DNA of 64,000 nucleotides from Oxalobacter formigenes (GTDB taxonomy: Bacteria; Pseudomonadota; Gammaproteobacteria; Burkholderiales; Burkholderiaceae_D), in assembly GCF_027158485.1 (NCBI RefSeq), contig NZ_JAMKYJ010000001.1; one strand, given 5' to 3'. The stretch's first letter is position 1. Each line of letters begins with the position of its first letter. The notes beneath the pieces are model-generated. The model was not told the DNA's origin. It saw nothing but the letters and a program-made list of their open reading frames with translations, and did no database searches. A program made the translations under genes and the position numbers. Below are positions 20,401-29,122 of the stretch, piece after piece.

Positions 20401-22889
20401 CCGAAGCTGTACTTCAGTGTCGCACCATGATCCGCATCGGCGCCTTCTGCCGAACCTTCCGCGACGTTTGTGTAATCCTTGCCCGAATCAGCGCCCCTTT
20501 CAGTCACTTCCAGAGCCTTCCCGGCCGGATCGATTGTCAGGGTCGGGCGGTCATTGGCACCTTCAATCGTCATGTCGATTGTCTGGTGCGCCTGCGCACC
20601 ATGCGCATCGGTCACGGTAACCGTAAACGAAAAATCGAACTTCTCGCCCTGTGCCAGATGATTTGCCTTGTCGCCATCCAGCACAAATGTATAGTCACCC
20701 GTTGACGTATTCAGGGTCAACGTACCGACATTCGTTTCGATCACGTACAGGTCGGCATTAACCGGATCACGGCCTTCATTGACGATCTCAACCGTTTCCG
20801 TGATTTGAACACCATTGCCCGTCACCGGAATGCCATCGCCCGTGTAAAGGCCGGACGTCACGCTCGAATCACCGGCTGCGCTGTCCCTGCCCAGTTCCAC
20901 TTCGAGTTTCTGGTACAGTTTTCCGTCGAAATCCACATCCGTCACGTCGATTTTGCCACTCACACTGACGCGGTGATGAGGGTCTGACACGGAACCGTCG
21001 TGTCCCTTGTCGTCCGTTGTGCCGGTATTGCCGTCGTGAACACCTTCCTCGCGCAGGTGAACTTTATCGCCAGTGATCTGCGGGCCGTCGTTTGTGCCTT
21101 CAATGTGGATGTTGACCGGCTGTGTCGCCGTACCGTTATGGCCGTCATTCACCTGAATGCCGAAATTCAGGTCAAGGTAATTGCCACCCGATTCGGGATG
21201 AGCCGGATCGAACGCGACAGGACGGCTGTCGTCATACTGGGAAAGACCGTTAACGGCTGCATCATTCAGATCGAAATGATAGGTATAGGTGATCGTACCA
21301 TCCGCACTGGTTTGCGGTGTCACCGTCAGCGTCCCGACATCCGTTACCAGTGTCATGACACCATCGACAACCGTTACCCCGGAAATCGGCTGCCCTGCCC
21401 CATCCGTGATCGTCGCTGTCAGTTGATCACCGATATCGACATCCCTGACGGTGAAAGAACCTTCCGCGCTCTGCGTCCCCTTGATCTGTGCCTGATTGGG
21501 CCCTTCTGCCACACCGTCGTTGATTCCGGTTTGTGTCACGTCGCCCACACCCGATTCTTTCAGGTTCAGCGTATCGCTTCCCGGTACCGTGATAACCGGC
21601 ACGTCATTCGTCCCTGTCACGACCACGGTAATGGTTTGCGTATGGGTAGAGCCGTGTTCATCGGTCGTCGTGATATCGAAGGTTTCAGTATGTTCGTCCC
21701 CTTCGGACATGCCCTGTACCGTCTGACTGCCGTTGTTCAGTTCATAGGTATAGCTTCCGTTCGGATTCAGGGTCAGCGTTCCGTATTCCGTCGTGAACGT
21801 CGCTTCACCCGCATTGTCACCCAGATGGCCATCGATCGGATCGATGATAAAGGTCGTTCCATCCTTGCCGGTAATCGTCAGCGTCTGGTTGCCGCCATCC
21901 CTGTCCAGATCGGTCACAGTGAAATGACCTGTAATCGAGGGATTGGTATCTTCAGCAATACCGTTGCCATTGTCCCAGCCAATCGACAGATCAGGCATAT
22001 CGTTCGTTCCGGTCACAGTCACCGTAATGACCTGCTGTGCCGTCATGCCCCTGCCGTCATCGACCGTCACGACAAATTTTTCAGTTACCGTTTCGCCCTG
22101 GGACAGGCTGTTGGCACGGTTGTCGTTATCGAGCCTGTAAACGTAATCGCCATTCGCATCAATCGTCAGCGAGCCATACTGGCCTTCAGCCGTGGCACTG
22201 CCTGCGCCACCTGCGCCGGCCGGTTTGACGGTATAAGTGAGACTGTCGCCATTGATATCGGAACCGGCAATATGCCCCTGTGCAGTCGGAATACCTGCAT
22301 ACGATACATTGGGATTCGCACCCGGGATCGCTGAATCATCCCCCTTGACACCGGCTTCCCTGACCGATAAGGACAAATCACTCGCGTCTTCATCGATTTC
22401 CGGCGCTGTGTCCAGAATACCGTCATAGACGTATTCCCGTGGAAACGGATTGGAAAAAGTCGTCGTCTCGAAGCCCGGGGTCAGATTGCCCCGTGCCGCA
22501 TCCTGATTCACCACAACGAAGGAATGCGAACCTGAATGATTCGGATCGCCAGCCGTATTACCGTCTGCACCGGCAGCGGTTGCCTCGGCAATTTCTGTCG
22601 GATCGACACCGGCTTCGATCATCGCCTGAATGTTTGCGACACTTTGTGAATCGGCTTGCATGACTTCAGCTGTCGGGTCAATGACCGCCGGGTCCAGTGC
22701 CAGGCTGTCGCCACTTCCGACAGTGGCGAAATTGCCGTTATTGAATACGATATGAACCGTACTCCCGGCACCCGCCTGTATGACTTCATTGGCTTGTACC
22801 GGATCGCCGATTCGCAAGACACGCACTTCGCCTTTTTCATTTTTTGCCGTCGTTGTGCCGCTAAGCGCCCTTACGAATCCGATTGCCAT
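14484..22889 (-). CDS. LapA-type giant RTX adhesin 3 (2801 aa)
   Basis: Largest of the three adhesins. Residues 1-75 are the retention module (MAIGFVRALSG...), and TAAG occupies residues 104-107 within EATAAGADG. About 17 VCBS/cadherin-like repeats of roughly 100-140 residues fill 190-2560. Most end in a (I/V)xGTNDxP motif and contain YGT(L/F)xxxxxxGxYxYxL strands. RTX nonapeptides (GGxGNDxL) lie at about 2626-2670. A type I secretion C-terminal region with ILDISDILSG follows and ends in LIDNSSIRF. Unlike adhesins 1 and 2 it carries no extra domain between repeats and RTX block. It probably acts as the long-reach member of the set. It depends on a type I transporter encoded elsewhere. Confidence 0.9.
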   Translation of the reverse strand: MAIGFVRALSGTTTAKNEKGEVRVLRIGDPVQANEVIQAGAGSTVHIVFNNGNFATVGSGDSLALDPAVIDPTAEVMQADSQSVANIQAMIEAGVDPTEIAEATAAGADGNTAGDPNHSGSHSFVVVNQDAARGNLTPGFETTTFSNPFPREYVYDGILDTAPEIDEDASDLSLSVREAGVKGDDSAIPGANPNVSYAGIPTAQGHIAGSDINGDSLTYTVKPAGAGGAGSATAEGQYGSLTIDANGDYVYRLDNDNRANSLSQGETVTEKFVVTVDDGRGMTAQQVITVTVTGTNDMPDLSIGWDNGNGIAEDTNPSITGHFTVTDLDRDGGNQTLTITGKDGTTFIIDPIDGHLGDNAGEATFTTEYGTLTLNPNGSYTYELNNGSQTVQGMSEGDEHTETFDITTTDEHGSTHTQTITVVVTGTNDVPVITVPGSDTLNLKESGVGDVTQTGINDGVAEGPNQAQIKGTQSAEGSFTVRDVDIGDQLTATITDGAGQPISGVTVVDGVMTLVTDVGTLTVTPQTSADGTITYTYHFDLNDAAVNGLSQYDDSRPVAFDPAHPESGGNYLDLNFGIQVNDGHNGTATQPVNIHIEGTNDGPQITGDKVHLREEGVHDGNTGTTDDKGHDGSVSDPHHRVSVSGKIDVTDVDFDGKLYQKLEVELGRDSAAGDSSVTSGLYTGDGIPVTGNGVQITETVEIVNEGRDPVNADLYVIETNVGTLTLNTSTGDYTFVLDGDKANHLAQGEKFDFSFTVTVTDAHGAQAHQTIDMTIEGANDRPTLTIDPAGKALEVTERGADSGKDYTNVAEGSAEGADADHGATLKYSFGSDAEGHPVTSISNAYGTMHIDPNSGRYWYELNNSSPDTQKLVEGQKVDPTNGNGYTIRVIDEHGAFSEEHVTVNITGSNDAPVFGSGNSVAVTESGVANGGNVVTDGKGNASNTIGFSDVDSPQDKLVCTMTNPGASEIDANGMQTLVTRYGTFTLDTKTGEYTFTLNNDAPEVQQLNAGEQLNGTNTPELRLNLKVTDEHGASNTTWVQAKINGTNDVPHLTLNQPSLDVTEDNALTASGTVSVTDPDAGGAKGESFTFGMTEQTSVEGKTPAMSSSMEGTYGTLSIDPATGKYVFTLNNDSQAVQELHSGETRTETFHVVVKDSQGAFDIRDVSVTIHGKDDAIRVDSPDAQVIQITEAGVNFNTNEENQATQSAEGNFKVTPVDGDSAGHLVYGFKDADGNFHEGSLETAYGTLTIDANGHYSFTLASEGEAGARVDALNAGELFKLTGIELAVRDDRHPDDMVTGQKLDIYIHGTNDRPYFTTDLTSGATSSEALEENGNKVIHGQLKADDPDAQHNPGDLVFSIESNGRLVQVLEGKYGVLELGKDGSYKYTVIHPELLESLNPGQNLTQSVLEQEVFNIRVTDPQNAYTSGELVIDMTGSADNPVITVNGNTIIFEDAGADINHAATNPSIDGKLALDNVVDAEDKGSVTWSNQGQTGFAEGAEGQPLGALTVNPDGSYTYTLSENGSKLVQSMNEGDVRYETFRVQATIGGGKTIEKEITIEIKGTNDSPVLDMKEDASFTGKVRQDVFEDDDTSDMDNPGVIFTGALNGGLMSDVDNAAGLKYMLVGKDGKPVTELKTEFGTIVLMYEQNADGTVTTHYKYTLDNESADLDAALKAAQEAGKLLNDSAKVVAVDTHGAVSEGRDITITIEPPDPDQGGTEPGKGLAFDDSNSNLTGSVSEDGRDIPGTTHVESTVFEGQLHTKWGDGTTGDSPDRVFGIQGSDGKQVQSSAADGNLVSVEGKFGYLVIDPVTGKYTYTLYNGEDGKPGRVQSMADGETVTEDFTLMLNGQVVKNTDGSDAKIEITIHGTNDAPVITGAMDSAINETGHDGLSGSMTATGTVTATDIDHALDSTGKPTGGTETVTFYFVDGNGNHVTSMETQYGTVEIDANGKYTYHLNTDKLPPELLYTDAQGNKVWHLPAGKNLSEIFKVVAFDGKDYSEPQDVTVNINGTNYGPEVIASDVTLGVTEDAKVTDSGSLGSLFTDDQGISNLTFTVDGKTVAQGTYGTLQLVDGKYVYTLNNADAAVQGLDSKNGGKDTFVITAKDEYGVTRNVTITVNVSGTDDAPTLMVGNVITVREGDTTTFEGVAKGFDSDTVDQGHLSYSFGTDADGQPRLSVTNDYGTFTIDPATGKYTFTLDNNSDTVRAMAPGELYEITQRITVTDTQGHSTSQDLTIDITGVATAPTDPVTSPDNADAPLVEDAAGAGAGFTGSASASTVDAGAGAPTYAFLTDDGRLVTDMQGTYGKISIDPLTGKYTYTLDSSLDATQSLGNGERVTDHFNVVAVNGAGMPSDPADVTVHVEGTNDGPDILSSSSNVDDNTGNFSFVDVDAKDTHTLSIIVEGVPHAVTLNEQGTGGSVDIDGLGSFTLTGTINANGQYDWSYRFEASDEAKGEVASGTTQNVNVQIQVSDGLESAMSGDLTVGIEGSNTLPAEPLSASLSLSDLDVSPMVSGTLPAADSEGDMLSYRFEHASESGEIVGKYGSLHFDEATHAYQYTLDMSEASLHDMALARSNGETLKEAFDYKLADQWHPDGVNATFEISLNDLHTQLGGTENDVLGQADATHSQVLFGEGGHDELHGGQGNDYLFGGDGNDILVGGGGNDILVGGSGSDTFKWHISDLGDSGSAGDRILDFHVGNLNPANGDIDPDGDILDISDILSGHVGDQDLIVGGFLNLEVLKHDDEMGTATVKLTIDPDGSAGDVYGSVDLATIDMSGIHALGGAHDQIENLMQQLIDNSSIRF

Positions 22890-23022
22890 GCTCTTGCCTC
22901 TTATATTTTTGAATCAGGAAGTACGCCTGGCAATATCCAAATTTATATGCAAACGATTTGAGAATTTCCAAACATACTGAAAAATATTGTCGATATATTA
23001 ATTAATTTTGTTTCATCATTTT

Positions 23023-23039
23023 ATTGTCCAATAGTACTA
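23023..23039 (-). promoter_or_regulatory. Shared 17-bp motif upstream of adhesin 3
   Basis: Coding-strand sequence TAGTACTATTGGACAAT, 134 bp before the start at 22889. Third copy of the motif found before each adhesin. The surrounding 22890-23104 is AT-rich, without a gene. Confidence 0.6.
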
Positions 23040-23104
23040 ACTTTGTCAAAAAGGCAACAATATTGGCATAAACATCAAAAAATATGTTGTCAAATAGTCA
23101 AATT

Positions 23105-23136
23105 GAAAAAGACCTGAACATTGCCAGGTCTTTTTC
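23105..23136. terminator. Bidirectional hairpin terminator between adhesin 3 and the autotransporter
   Basis: GAAAAAGACCTG and CAGGTCTTTTTC form a 12-bp stem around an 8-base loop; T-runs are present in both directions. It insulates the adhesin 3 promoter region from transcription of the autotransporter. No gene is seen in 23137-23341. Confidence 0.75.
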
Positions 23137-23341
23137 AAAAAACGGAAAAAATTACCAAAAAATAAAAAGACGGGAAAGTCGTGCCTGAAATTCACCGGTT
23201 CCACATGATTTTTGTCCTTCAGGAGGTTTCTATCCGGACACAATGGAAAACCGGTCATTGACGGGTAGCCCGTCATCGCCTGAAAACGGTTTCATGATGT
23301 GCGACTTCATCCGCCCTGATACGGAATTTCCCTTTTCCAGA

Positions 23342-23380
23342 ATAAAAAGCCACTGCCCGACCAAATCGGATACAGTGGCT
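23342..23380 (-). terminator. Terminator of the autotransporter gene
   Basis: Minus-strand stem AGCCACTG/CAGTGGCT with a 17-base loop followed by TTTTTATT, 43 bases past the stop codon at 23423. Confidence 0.7.
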
Positions 23381-23422
23381 TTCAATGCCGTAAAACAGGA
23401 GCGCTTGACGTCAAACGCCTTC

Positions 23423-26400
23423 TCAGAATGTATATTTGGCCGTCACCATGCCAGCCACCCCTTCCCGTTGTCCCAGCATACCCTGGATATTGGCGTCGAA
23501 AGTCCAGGCTTTTTTCACATTCCAGGTCAATCCCAGTTCAAGTACACCCGTTGAACCTTTCATTTCGGGTTTATCCATCACATCGCCATCGACAAGCGCT
23601 CCCTGGGATCCCTTGAATTCATGATCCCATGCCAGACCGGCATATCCCTTGAATCCATCGTCGAGTCGATGGGTAAAACGTGCTCCAAGACGTGTGCGGA
23701 ATGAATTCGCGCTGTCGAAACGGATATCCTCGCCTGCCTTGCTCGTCAGACTGTCACTGTTCTGATGCGTCCACAATACCTTCGCATAGACATCAACATC
23801 GCTCTTGTCCTGAACAGGGATCAGATAACCGATTCCCCCATGTGCTCCGTAGTACCAGGAATCGGAATCGAACGAAGCACCCGCACCCATATCGCCGCTG
23901 CTGTATTTACTCTTGACCTTGCCGGCCCTTAACGATCCTTCGGCATAAAAGCGGTTTTTAAAATCATGACGCGCCAGCACACCGGCACCGAAATAGTGAG
24001 TATCGCCGTCCCCTTTCACATTGACAAACGAGAAACTGTTGTTGGTATTGTAATTGCCCCAGCCCCCTTCCAAAAAAACGGCCGTATGCAAATGACCGTA
24101 AGATGTCTCATTATTCATCCCGACGCCGCCGATCAACTCAAAACCATTCGACTTGATATGGCTGCCTGTCTTGATTTTTTCACTCGTTCCCTGAACACTG
24201 AAAAACACATCAGGCCCGTTTTTTTTCGACGAGGCCAGTTTGTTGCCCAGATTGCTGACAAGGTCGCCAGCCGAGACAATCGACGCCAGTCCGGCCAGCT
24301 TGCCTTCGCTATACGCCTTGCCCAGCACGATTCTCGCTCCACGGGTCGCAATCAACTGGTCACGGAAGTTTTCAAGCATCATATCGTAAGCGACAGCGCC
24401 TTCCTGAAACAGCGTCACCATTTTGCGGTTATCTGCCATCGTCCCCTGTGTGCTGTCGATCAAAATGATTTTGTCGCCTTCAGACAGGAGAGGAACAGTA
24501 CTTTTCGCCGACACGTCAACCGTTGCATTGTTCATCACAATCGGTGAAGACGTATTGAGCATCACATCGTTTTTCCCTACCGCAGACGACAACTGGAAAG
24601 TCAGGTTTTTGCCGGACATATCCAGCGCAGGGCCGGAATAACTGGCATTTTTGCCTGTTACGGTCAAAGCGTTCGCTGCAAACGCGCCATTACCGGCGAT
24701 CGTCAGGGAACGGTTTTCACCGAAAATCAGATTGCCCAGTGCCACCCCTGTCTGACCGTTATAAGCCAGGGTATCGTTCAGGGTCAGTGTCGTGTCGTTA
24801 GTGGACATATCCAGATTATTGAATGTGGCCGTCAAAGCGCCATCGTTTTTGGTCAGGGTGGCATTTTGCGTTTTCAGCGTATCCGCCGACAATGACACTG
24901 CGCCTCCCGATCCCCCGGCACCTGCTGAAACATTTCCTGTTCCGGCCGCCCCGTTGATACCGCTTGTCAAAACCAGCGAATCCATTTGCAGGGTCTGCCC
25001 GACAGTCAGGGCAAAACTGCCGCCATCGCCACCCGTCCCATCCAGGCCGGCGATGAAAGGTGAAATGGCAGACTGTTCCGAAAAAGTCACCACACCACTG
25101 CTTGCGCCGCCCGTTCCACCGTTGCCGGCTACCATCTGGAACGTCTTGCCGGTAAGATTTTTTCCTACCGTCAGAGTACCTTCACTTCCGTTACCCCCTT
25201 TTCCTCCCAGATTGTCCCCGCCTTTGGCACCGTTCCCGGCATTGATCTGTACGTTATCGGCAGACAGACTCTCACCCACCTGCATATCGAAAGAACCGGC
25301 AGCGCCTCCGTTGCCTCCATGCGTACCGCCGACCAGATCGCCGTCACCACCGGCACCTCCCTGACTGCCTGTTACACTGAAAGCACGAACCGTTACATTT
25401 TGCGTCACATCGAGTTTGACATTCCCGGCATTCCCGCCTTTACCTCCTTCGGTAACAGAACCGACATCTTTGCCACTGCCGGTTCCACCGGTGCCCGATG
25501 TCAGGGACAAGGTATCGGATGTCACGCTATTGGCGGACATATTGACACTTCCGGCATTTCCACCTTGCGCCACGCCCCTGATGTCGGCAGGATCGGCGGG
25601 ATTGTTCCGGACGCTCGTACTGCCTGCACCTGCTGCCAGCTGAATATCCGTATCAACTTTCAGATCTCCGGTTACCGTCAGATTCGCATCTCCCCCTTTA
25701 CCGCCGCTACCGCCTGATCCCGTTCCGTTTTCATATCCGCTGCCACCCCCGTCTCCAGCCGACACACTCAGTTTTCTAGTGTACATATCACGCTCGACCG
25801 TCAAACTCGCCTGGCCTCCGTTACCGCCATTGCCCCCTGTACCGCCAATGCCGTCCCCCTGTCTGACCTTTCCCGCCCTGTAAAACCGTGTCCTGCCAGA
25901 CCGACAAATCCTTGGCGATCGTCGCCGTTACGTCACCGCCATTTCCGGCGACACCTCCGATAGCGTTATTTCCTTTTCCATTTCCCCCCAGATGTCCGTT
26001 GCCTCCGGTCATGACCAGACCGTCAATCCCTACACTGTCTCCGCGGGAAAATGTCGCTGAACCCCCATCGCCACCTGCGCCCCCCGTTCCCTGTGTCGAC
26101 AAGCCATCGCCACCGTGACCACCTTCCCCGCCAGCGAGCTGGATGTCGGAATTCGCCATCAAGGCATTACTTTGATCCCAGATGGCACTGCCGCCATCGC
26201 CACCTTTTCCGCCTACGTCCGCCGGGTTGTCTCCGCGACCGCTATCTTTCCCTTTCTGACCGTCCGTACCGGTTCCATACGTAAAACCGGACGTCCCCCC
26301 CGAGCCTCCGGACGCGTCGGTAGACGTTCCTCCAACAGTCGGCGCATTCAAACCGGAAGACGGATCCCCGATGAAAGCTCCTCCACCACCACCGCCTGCA

Positions 26401-26735
26401 CTCGTTTGCGCATCACCGCCTGCCCCCAGGTTTTTACCACCGCTTCCTCCGGAATTAACGGGGATAGAAGAATCATTCACTCCCCCCGCACCTCCGCCGC
26501 CTCCTGTCACTAAAATGGCGGCAGCTGCCGTCAACGGGGAAGACAGGGAAAAAGCGACGAGCCCGGATAAAACAAATGCGGGAACAGCCCGCATGAAAGT
26601 TCTTTTTTGAGCCGTCGTCCACAATATCGGTTTTTCAAAGCTATCCGGAAAAACTGTTGAAAGTGCAGTTTTTCGAGATACTTTGTTCATTGAATCCGAT
26701 CTTCCGATCCTTTTTTTCTTAAGTTGTTGTGACAT
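23423..26735 (-). pseudogene. Glycine-rich autotransporter, split by a one-base frameshift
   Basis: Two adjoining frames form one type V autotransporter. The first (26735-25821, 304 residues) holds a long signal region (hydrophobic core FVLSGLVAFSLSS, then AAAA) and a Gly/Ser-rich passenger. The second (in frame down to 23423, 793 residues) continues the Gly-rich beta-helix passenger with GGxGG repeats. It ends in an autotransporter barrel (about 270 residues) with the terminal aromatic signature AKYTF. The frames join at a run of five G on the coding strand (plus-strand 25855-25859). Removing one G gives an open frame of about 1103 codons whose glycine repeat continues without a break. With the run as it stands, translation ends at the TAA at 25821 without reaching the barrel. 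It may be decayed, phase-variable or a base-call error; no good start is seen for the second part. Confidence 0.75.
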
Positions 26736-27053
26736 ATTTCATCCCTTTAGTTAGTAAACATATCGACAAACCTCTTCTTGATTACTTCTCACCTGAAAAT
26801 CCTTTTTATGTTGTTTTCATTAGAAAAAAACGTTTTATGGCTCCTCAATAAACCGTTTTTGGCTTATTGAAACCGATACATTACGTTGCGAAAATACAAC
26901 ATGGATACATTCCATCAAATGACAAGACAGGCTCTGCAGGCAGCAAGCGATACGTCCGTTTCATGTTTTCCAGACAGGAACAATCGCTAAAAAAAGTGGA
27001 AGAATTAAAAACGGCTCGTTTTTTCAGGAAAAAGGAGCTGTCGGGCAATCGAT
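26736..27053. other. Intergenic region upstream of the autotransporter
   Basis: AT-rich stretch between the autotransporter start and the terminator of the next relic. It should contain the autotransporter promoter, but I see no clear boxes and no copy of the adhesin motif. The only open frame (26867-27055, plus strand) has no ribosome site or recognisable content. Confidence 0.4.
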
Positions 27054-27088
27054 AAAAAAAACGAACGGAATTTTATTTCCGTTCGTTC
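27054..27088 (-). terminator. Terminator of the autotransporter relic
   Basis: Minus-strand stem AACGAACGGAA/TTCCGTTCGTT, perfect over 11 bp, followed by a T-run, 44 bases past the relic's stop codon. Confidence 0.8.
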
Positions 27089-27131
27089 CAGTCATGTTTC
27101 AGCCAAAAGGAATGAAAAACGCGACACTCCC

Positions 27132-27619
27132 TTAAAAGGCATATTTTTCCGTGACCATGCCAGTCACCCTTTCATGTTTTCCTGCCATACCTCTTAAATT
27201 GGCATCGAACGTCCAGGCTTTCTGTGCCTGCCAGGAAACGCCCAGTTCAAGCAGGCCAGTCGAACCTTTCATATTGGGTTCACCCATTGCCACACCATTT
27301 AAAGTTGAAGCCAGCGATCCCCTGAATTCATGATTCAAGTCACACCGACAAAGCCTTTCACTTTTTCATCAAGCTGATGGTTGTAGCGGACACCAAGGCG
27401 GGAGCGCAATGAATCGGCACTGTCGAAATGGACTTTCTCACCGGCACCAGTCGTGACATTGTCACTGTTTATCTGGGTCCACAAGACCTTGCCATACACA
27501 TCGACATTGCCCTTGTCCCGAACCGCAATCATGTATCCGACACCGCCATGTGTACCGTCATACCAGACGCTCGAATCAAATGACGCGTCTGCCCCCATAT
27601 CACTGGTGCTGTAGTTGTT
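27132..27619 (-). pseudogene. Autotransporter barrel remnant
   Basis: Homologous to the barrel of the autotransporter at 23423. Matching blocks run in order: SDMGADASFDSSVWYDGTHG, then DVYGKVLWT, FDSADSLRSRLG, NHEFRGS, KGSTGLLELG and AWTFDANLRGM, ending in EKYAF. Homology begins abruptly at 27619, so the passenger and the first barrel strands are gone. A one-base deletion near 27337 (TGG to TG in the GVTWNHEF stretch) puts the last 68 residues in another frame. It probably arose by duplication of its neighbour or of a relative, and then decayed. It cannot make a functional autotransporter. Confidence 0.8.
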
Positions 27620-27779
27620 CATAAACAATAAGTTATCAATTATATTTTCATGAATGCAAATCACTGGATTATCGTATCGTGAAATGAAAAAATCAGTAAA
27701 ACCAGACTCAGAGTATCGCTCCTGAAAAAGGGTTCCTGATGATGAGATAAAAATATCTCAACGCTGGATTTCCGACAAG

Positions 27780-27806
27780 AAAAACCGGCATAAAGCCGGT
27801 TTTTGT
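27780..27806 (-). terminator. Terminator of the phosphate operon
   Basis: Stem AAAACCGGC/GCCGGTTTT with a TTTAT loop and a T-run on the minus strand, about 20 bases after the phoR stop codon at 27827. It closes the pst-pho operon. Confidence 0.8.
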
Positions 27807-27826
27807 CAAACTTGCAAGAAAAATGA

Positions 27827-29122
27827 TTACGGGAGAAGAATCCGGTTGGTGAACTGCGCCGAAAATTCACTGCCTTTGCCCGGTTCCGATTCGATATCCA
27901 GTTGTGCGTCGTGGCGCAAAAGCGCATGACGCACAATGGCAAGACCAAGGCCGGTTCCCCTCTCTTTTCGGGAACGGCTTTTGTCGACCAGATAGAAACG
28001 CTGCGTCAGGCGGGGAATATGTTGGGGTTCAATTCCGATACCGGTATCCCTGACTGAAAAACGGGGACCTTCCTCCGTCACGGCCCATTTGACCGTGATG
28101 CTGCCGCCCTCAGGCGTATAACGGATGGCATTCGTCACCAGATTGGTAAAAGCGGTTCGGATTTCGTCCATACTGCCGTAAAGCGTTTGCGGGCCGTCCA
28201 GCTCCAGCGAAATAGTATGCTGCCCGTTCGAAATGGCCTGTCCTGCCTGGACAATCTGGCGGATCAGCAAATGGACGTCGAATTCCTCGCGCTTCAAAGG
28301 ATAATCGGTCGATTCAAGATTGGTGAGCACCAGCATGTTTTCCACCAGAGACTGCATCCGTTCGCCCTGCTCCTTCATCATCTGCAGATGAGACAGGCGC
28401 GTTTCCCTGTCCATATCAGGCTGGGAAAGGGCAACTTCGAGAAAACCGTTGATCACCGTCAGGGGCGTGCGCAATTCATGAGACGCATTGGCAATGAAAT
28501 CACGACGGATTTTTTCGATCCTGACCGACTCGGTCTTGTCATGCGTGACCAGAATCTGGCGGCGGTTCTCAAACGGGATGATCTGCAAGACCAGACGCCG
28601 GTCATTGAAGGTCATTTCAAGCGGCTTGTCGTAGCGTCCCAGAATGATGTAATCGATGAACTCGGGATTCCTGACGAGATTGGTAATGCGCATATCCTGA
28701 TCCCGTTCCAGATTCAGGCCCAGATGCTTTTCCGCCATCGGGTTGCACCATTCCAGGAACTGGACGTTGTCCATAATCGCCACACCGTCCGGCAAAAAGC
28801 TCATCGCTTCCCGAAACCGCGTCAGCCATTCGGTCAAATCCTTTTTGCCGCGTTCCTCGTTCCGGTTCAGACGATACAGGTGCGCATAGACGGCATGCCA
28901 GGCGCCCCAGCCGTTCGGCAAACGCTCGCTTCTCGGTGAATCGAGCCATATATCGAGTTCAGATAAATAATAAAGCTGGGAGACGGTAATCGCCGTCGTG
29001 AACACCAGCCCTGCCAGAAGGCCGATAATCGGCCCGAAGAAATACCACAGTACCGCAGAACCGATCCAGATAAACGCCAGCCGCAAGGCTGCCGGAATCC
29101 AGAACAACACGTGGGGATTCAT
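27827..29122 (-). CDS. phoR: Phosphate regulon sensor histidine kinase PhoR
   Basis: A 431-residue membrane kinase. Two hydrophobic segments lie near the N-terminus (residues 8-60), followed by a PAS-like region (about 95-200). The histidine box is FIANASHELRTPLTVINGF (phosphoacceptor His near 214), and the ATPase domain has N, G1 (DTGIGIE) and G2 (GTGLGLA) boxes. Under phosphate limitation it phosphorylates PhoB; PhoU and the Pst transporter hold it in the off state when phosphate is plentiful. The start codon overlaps the phoB stop codon by four bases, indicating translational coupling. It has no large periplasmic domain, as usual for this family. Confidence 0.95.
   Translation of the reverse strand: MNPHVLFWIPAALRLAFIWIGSAVLWYFFGPIIGLLAGLVFTTAITVSQLYYLSELDIWLDSPRSERLPNGWGAWHAVYAHLYRLNRNEERGKKDLTEWLTRFREAMSFLPDGVAIMDNVQFLEWCNPMAEKHLGLNLERDQDMRITNLVRNPEFIDYIILGRYDKPLEMTFNDRRLVLQIIPFENRRQILVTHDKTESVRIEKIRRDFIANASHELRTPLTVINGFLEVALSQPDMDRETRLSHLQMMKEQGERMQSLVENMLVLTNLESTDYPLKREEFDVHLLIRQIVQAGQAISNGQHTISLELDGPQTLYGSMDEIRTAFTNLVTNAIRYTPEGGSITVKWAVTEEGPRFSVRDTGIGIEPQHIPRLTQRFYLVDKSRSRKERGTGLGLAIVRHALLRHDAQLDIESEPGKGSEFSAQFTNRILLP

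Noticed and set aside
25804..25821. Separate start for the second autotransporter frame
   Set aside because: The first codon offered is TTG without a ribosome site or signal peptide, and the glycine repeat continues from the upstream frame; one split gene is simpler.
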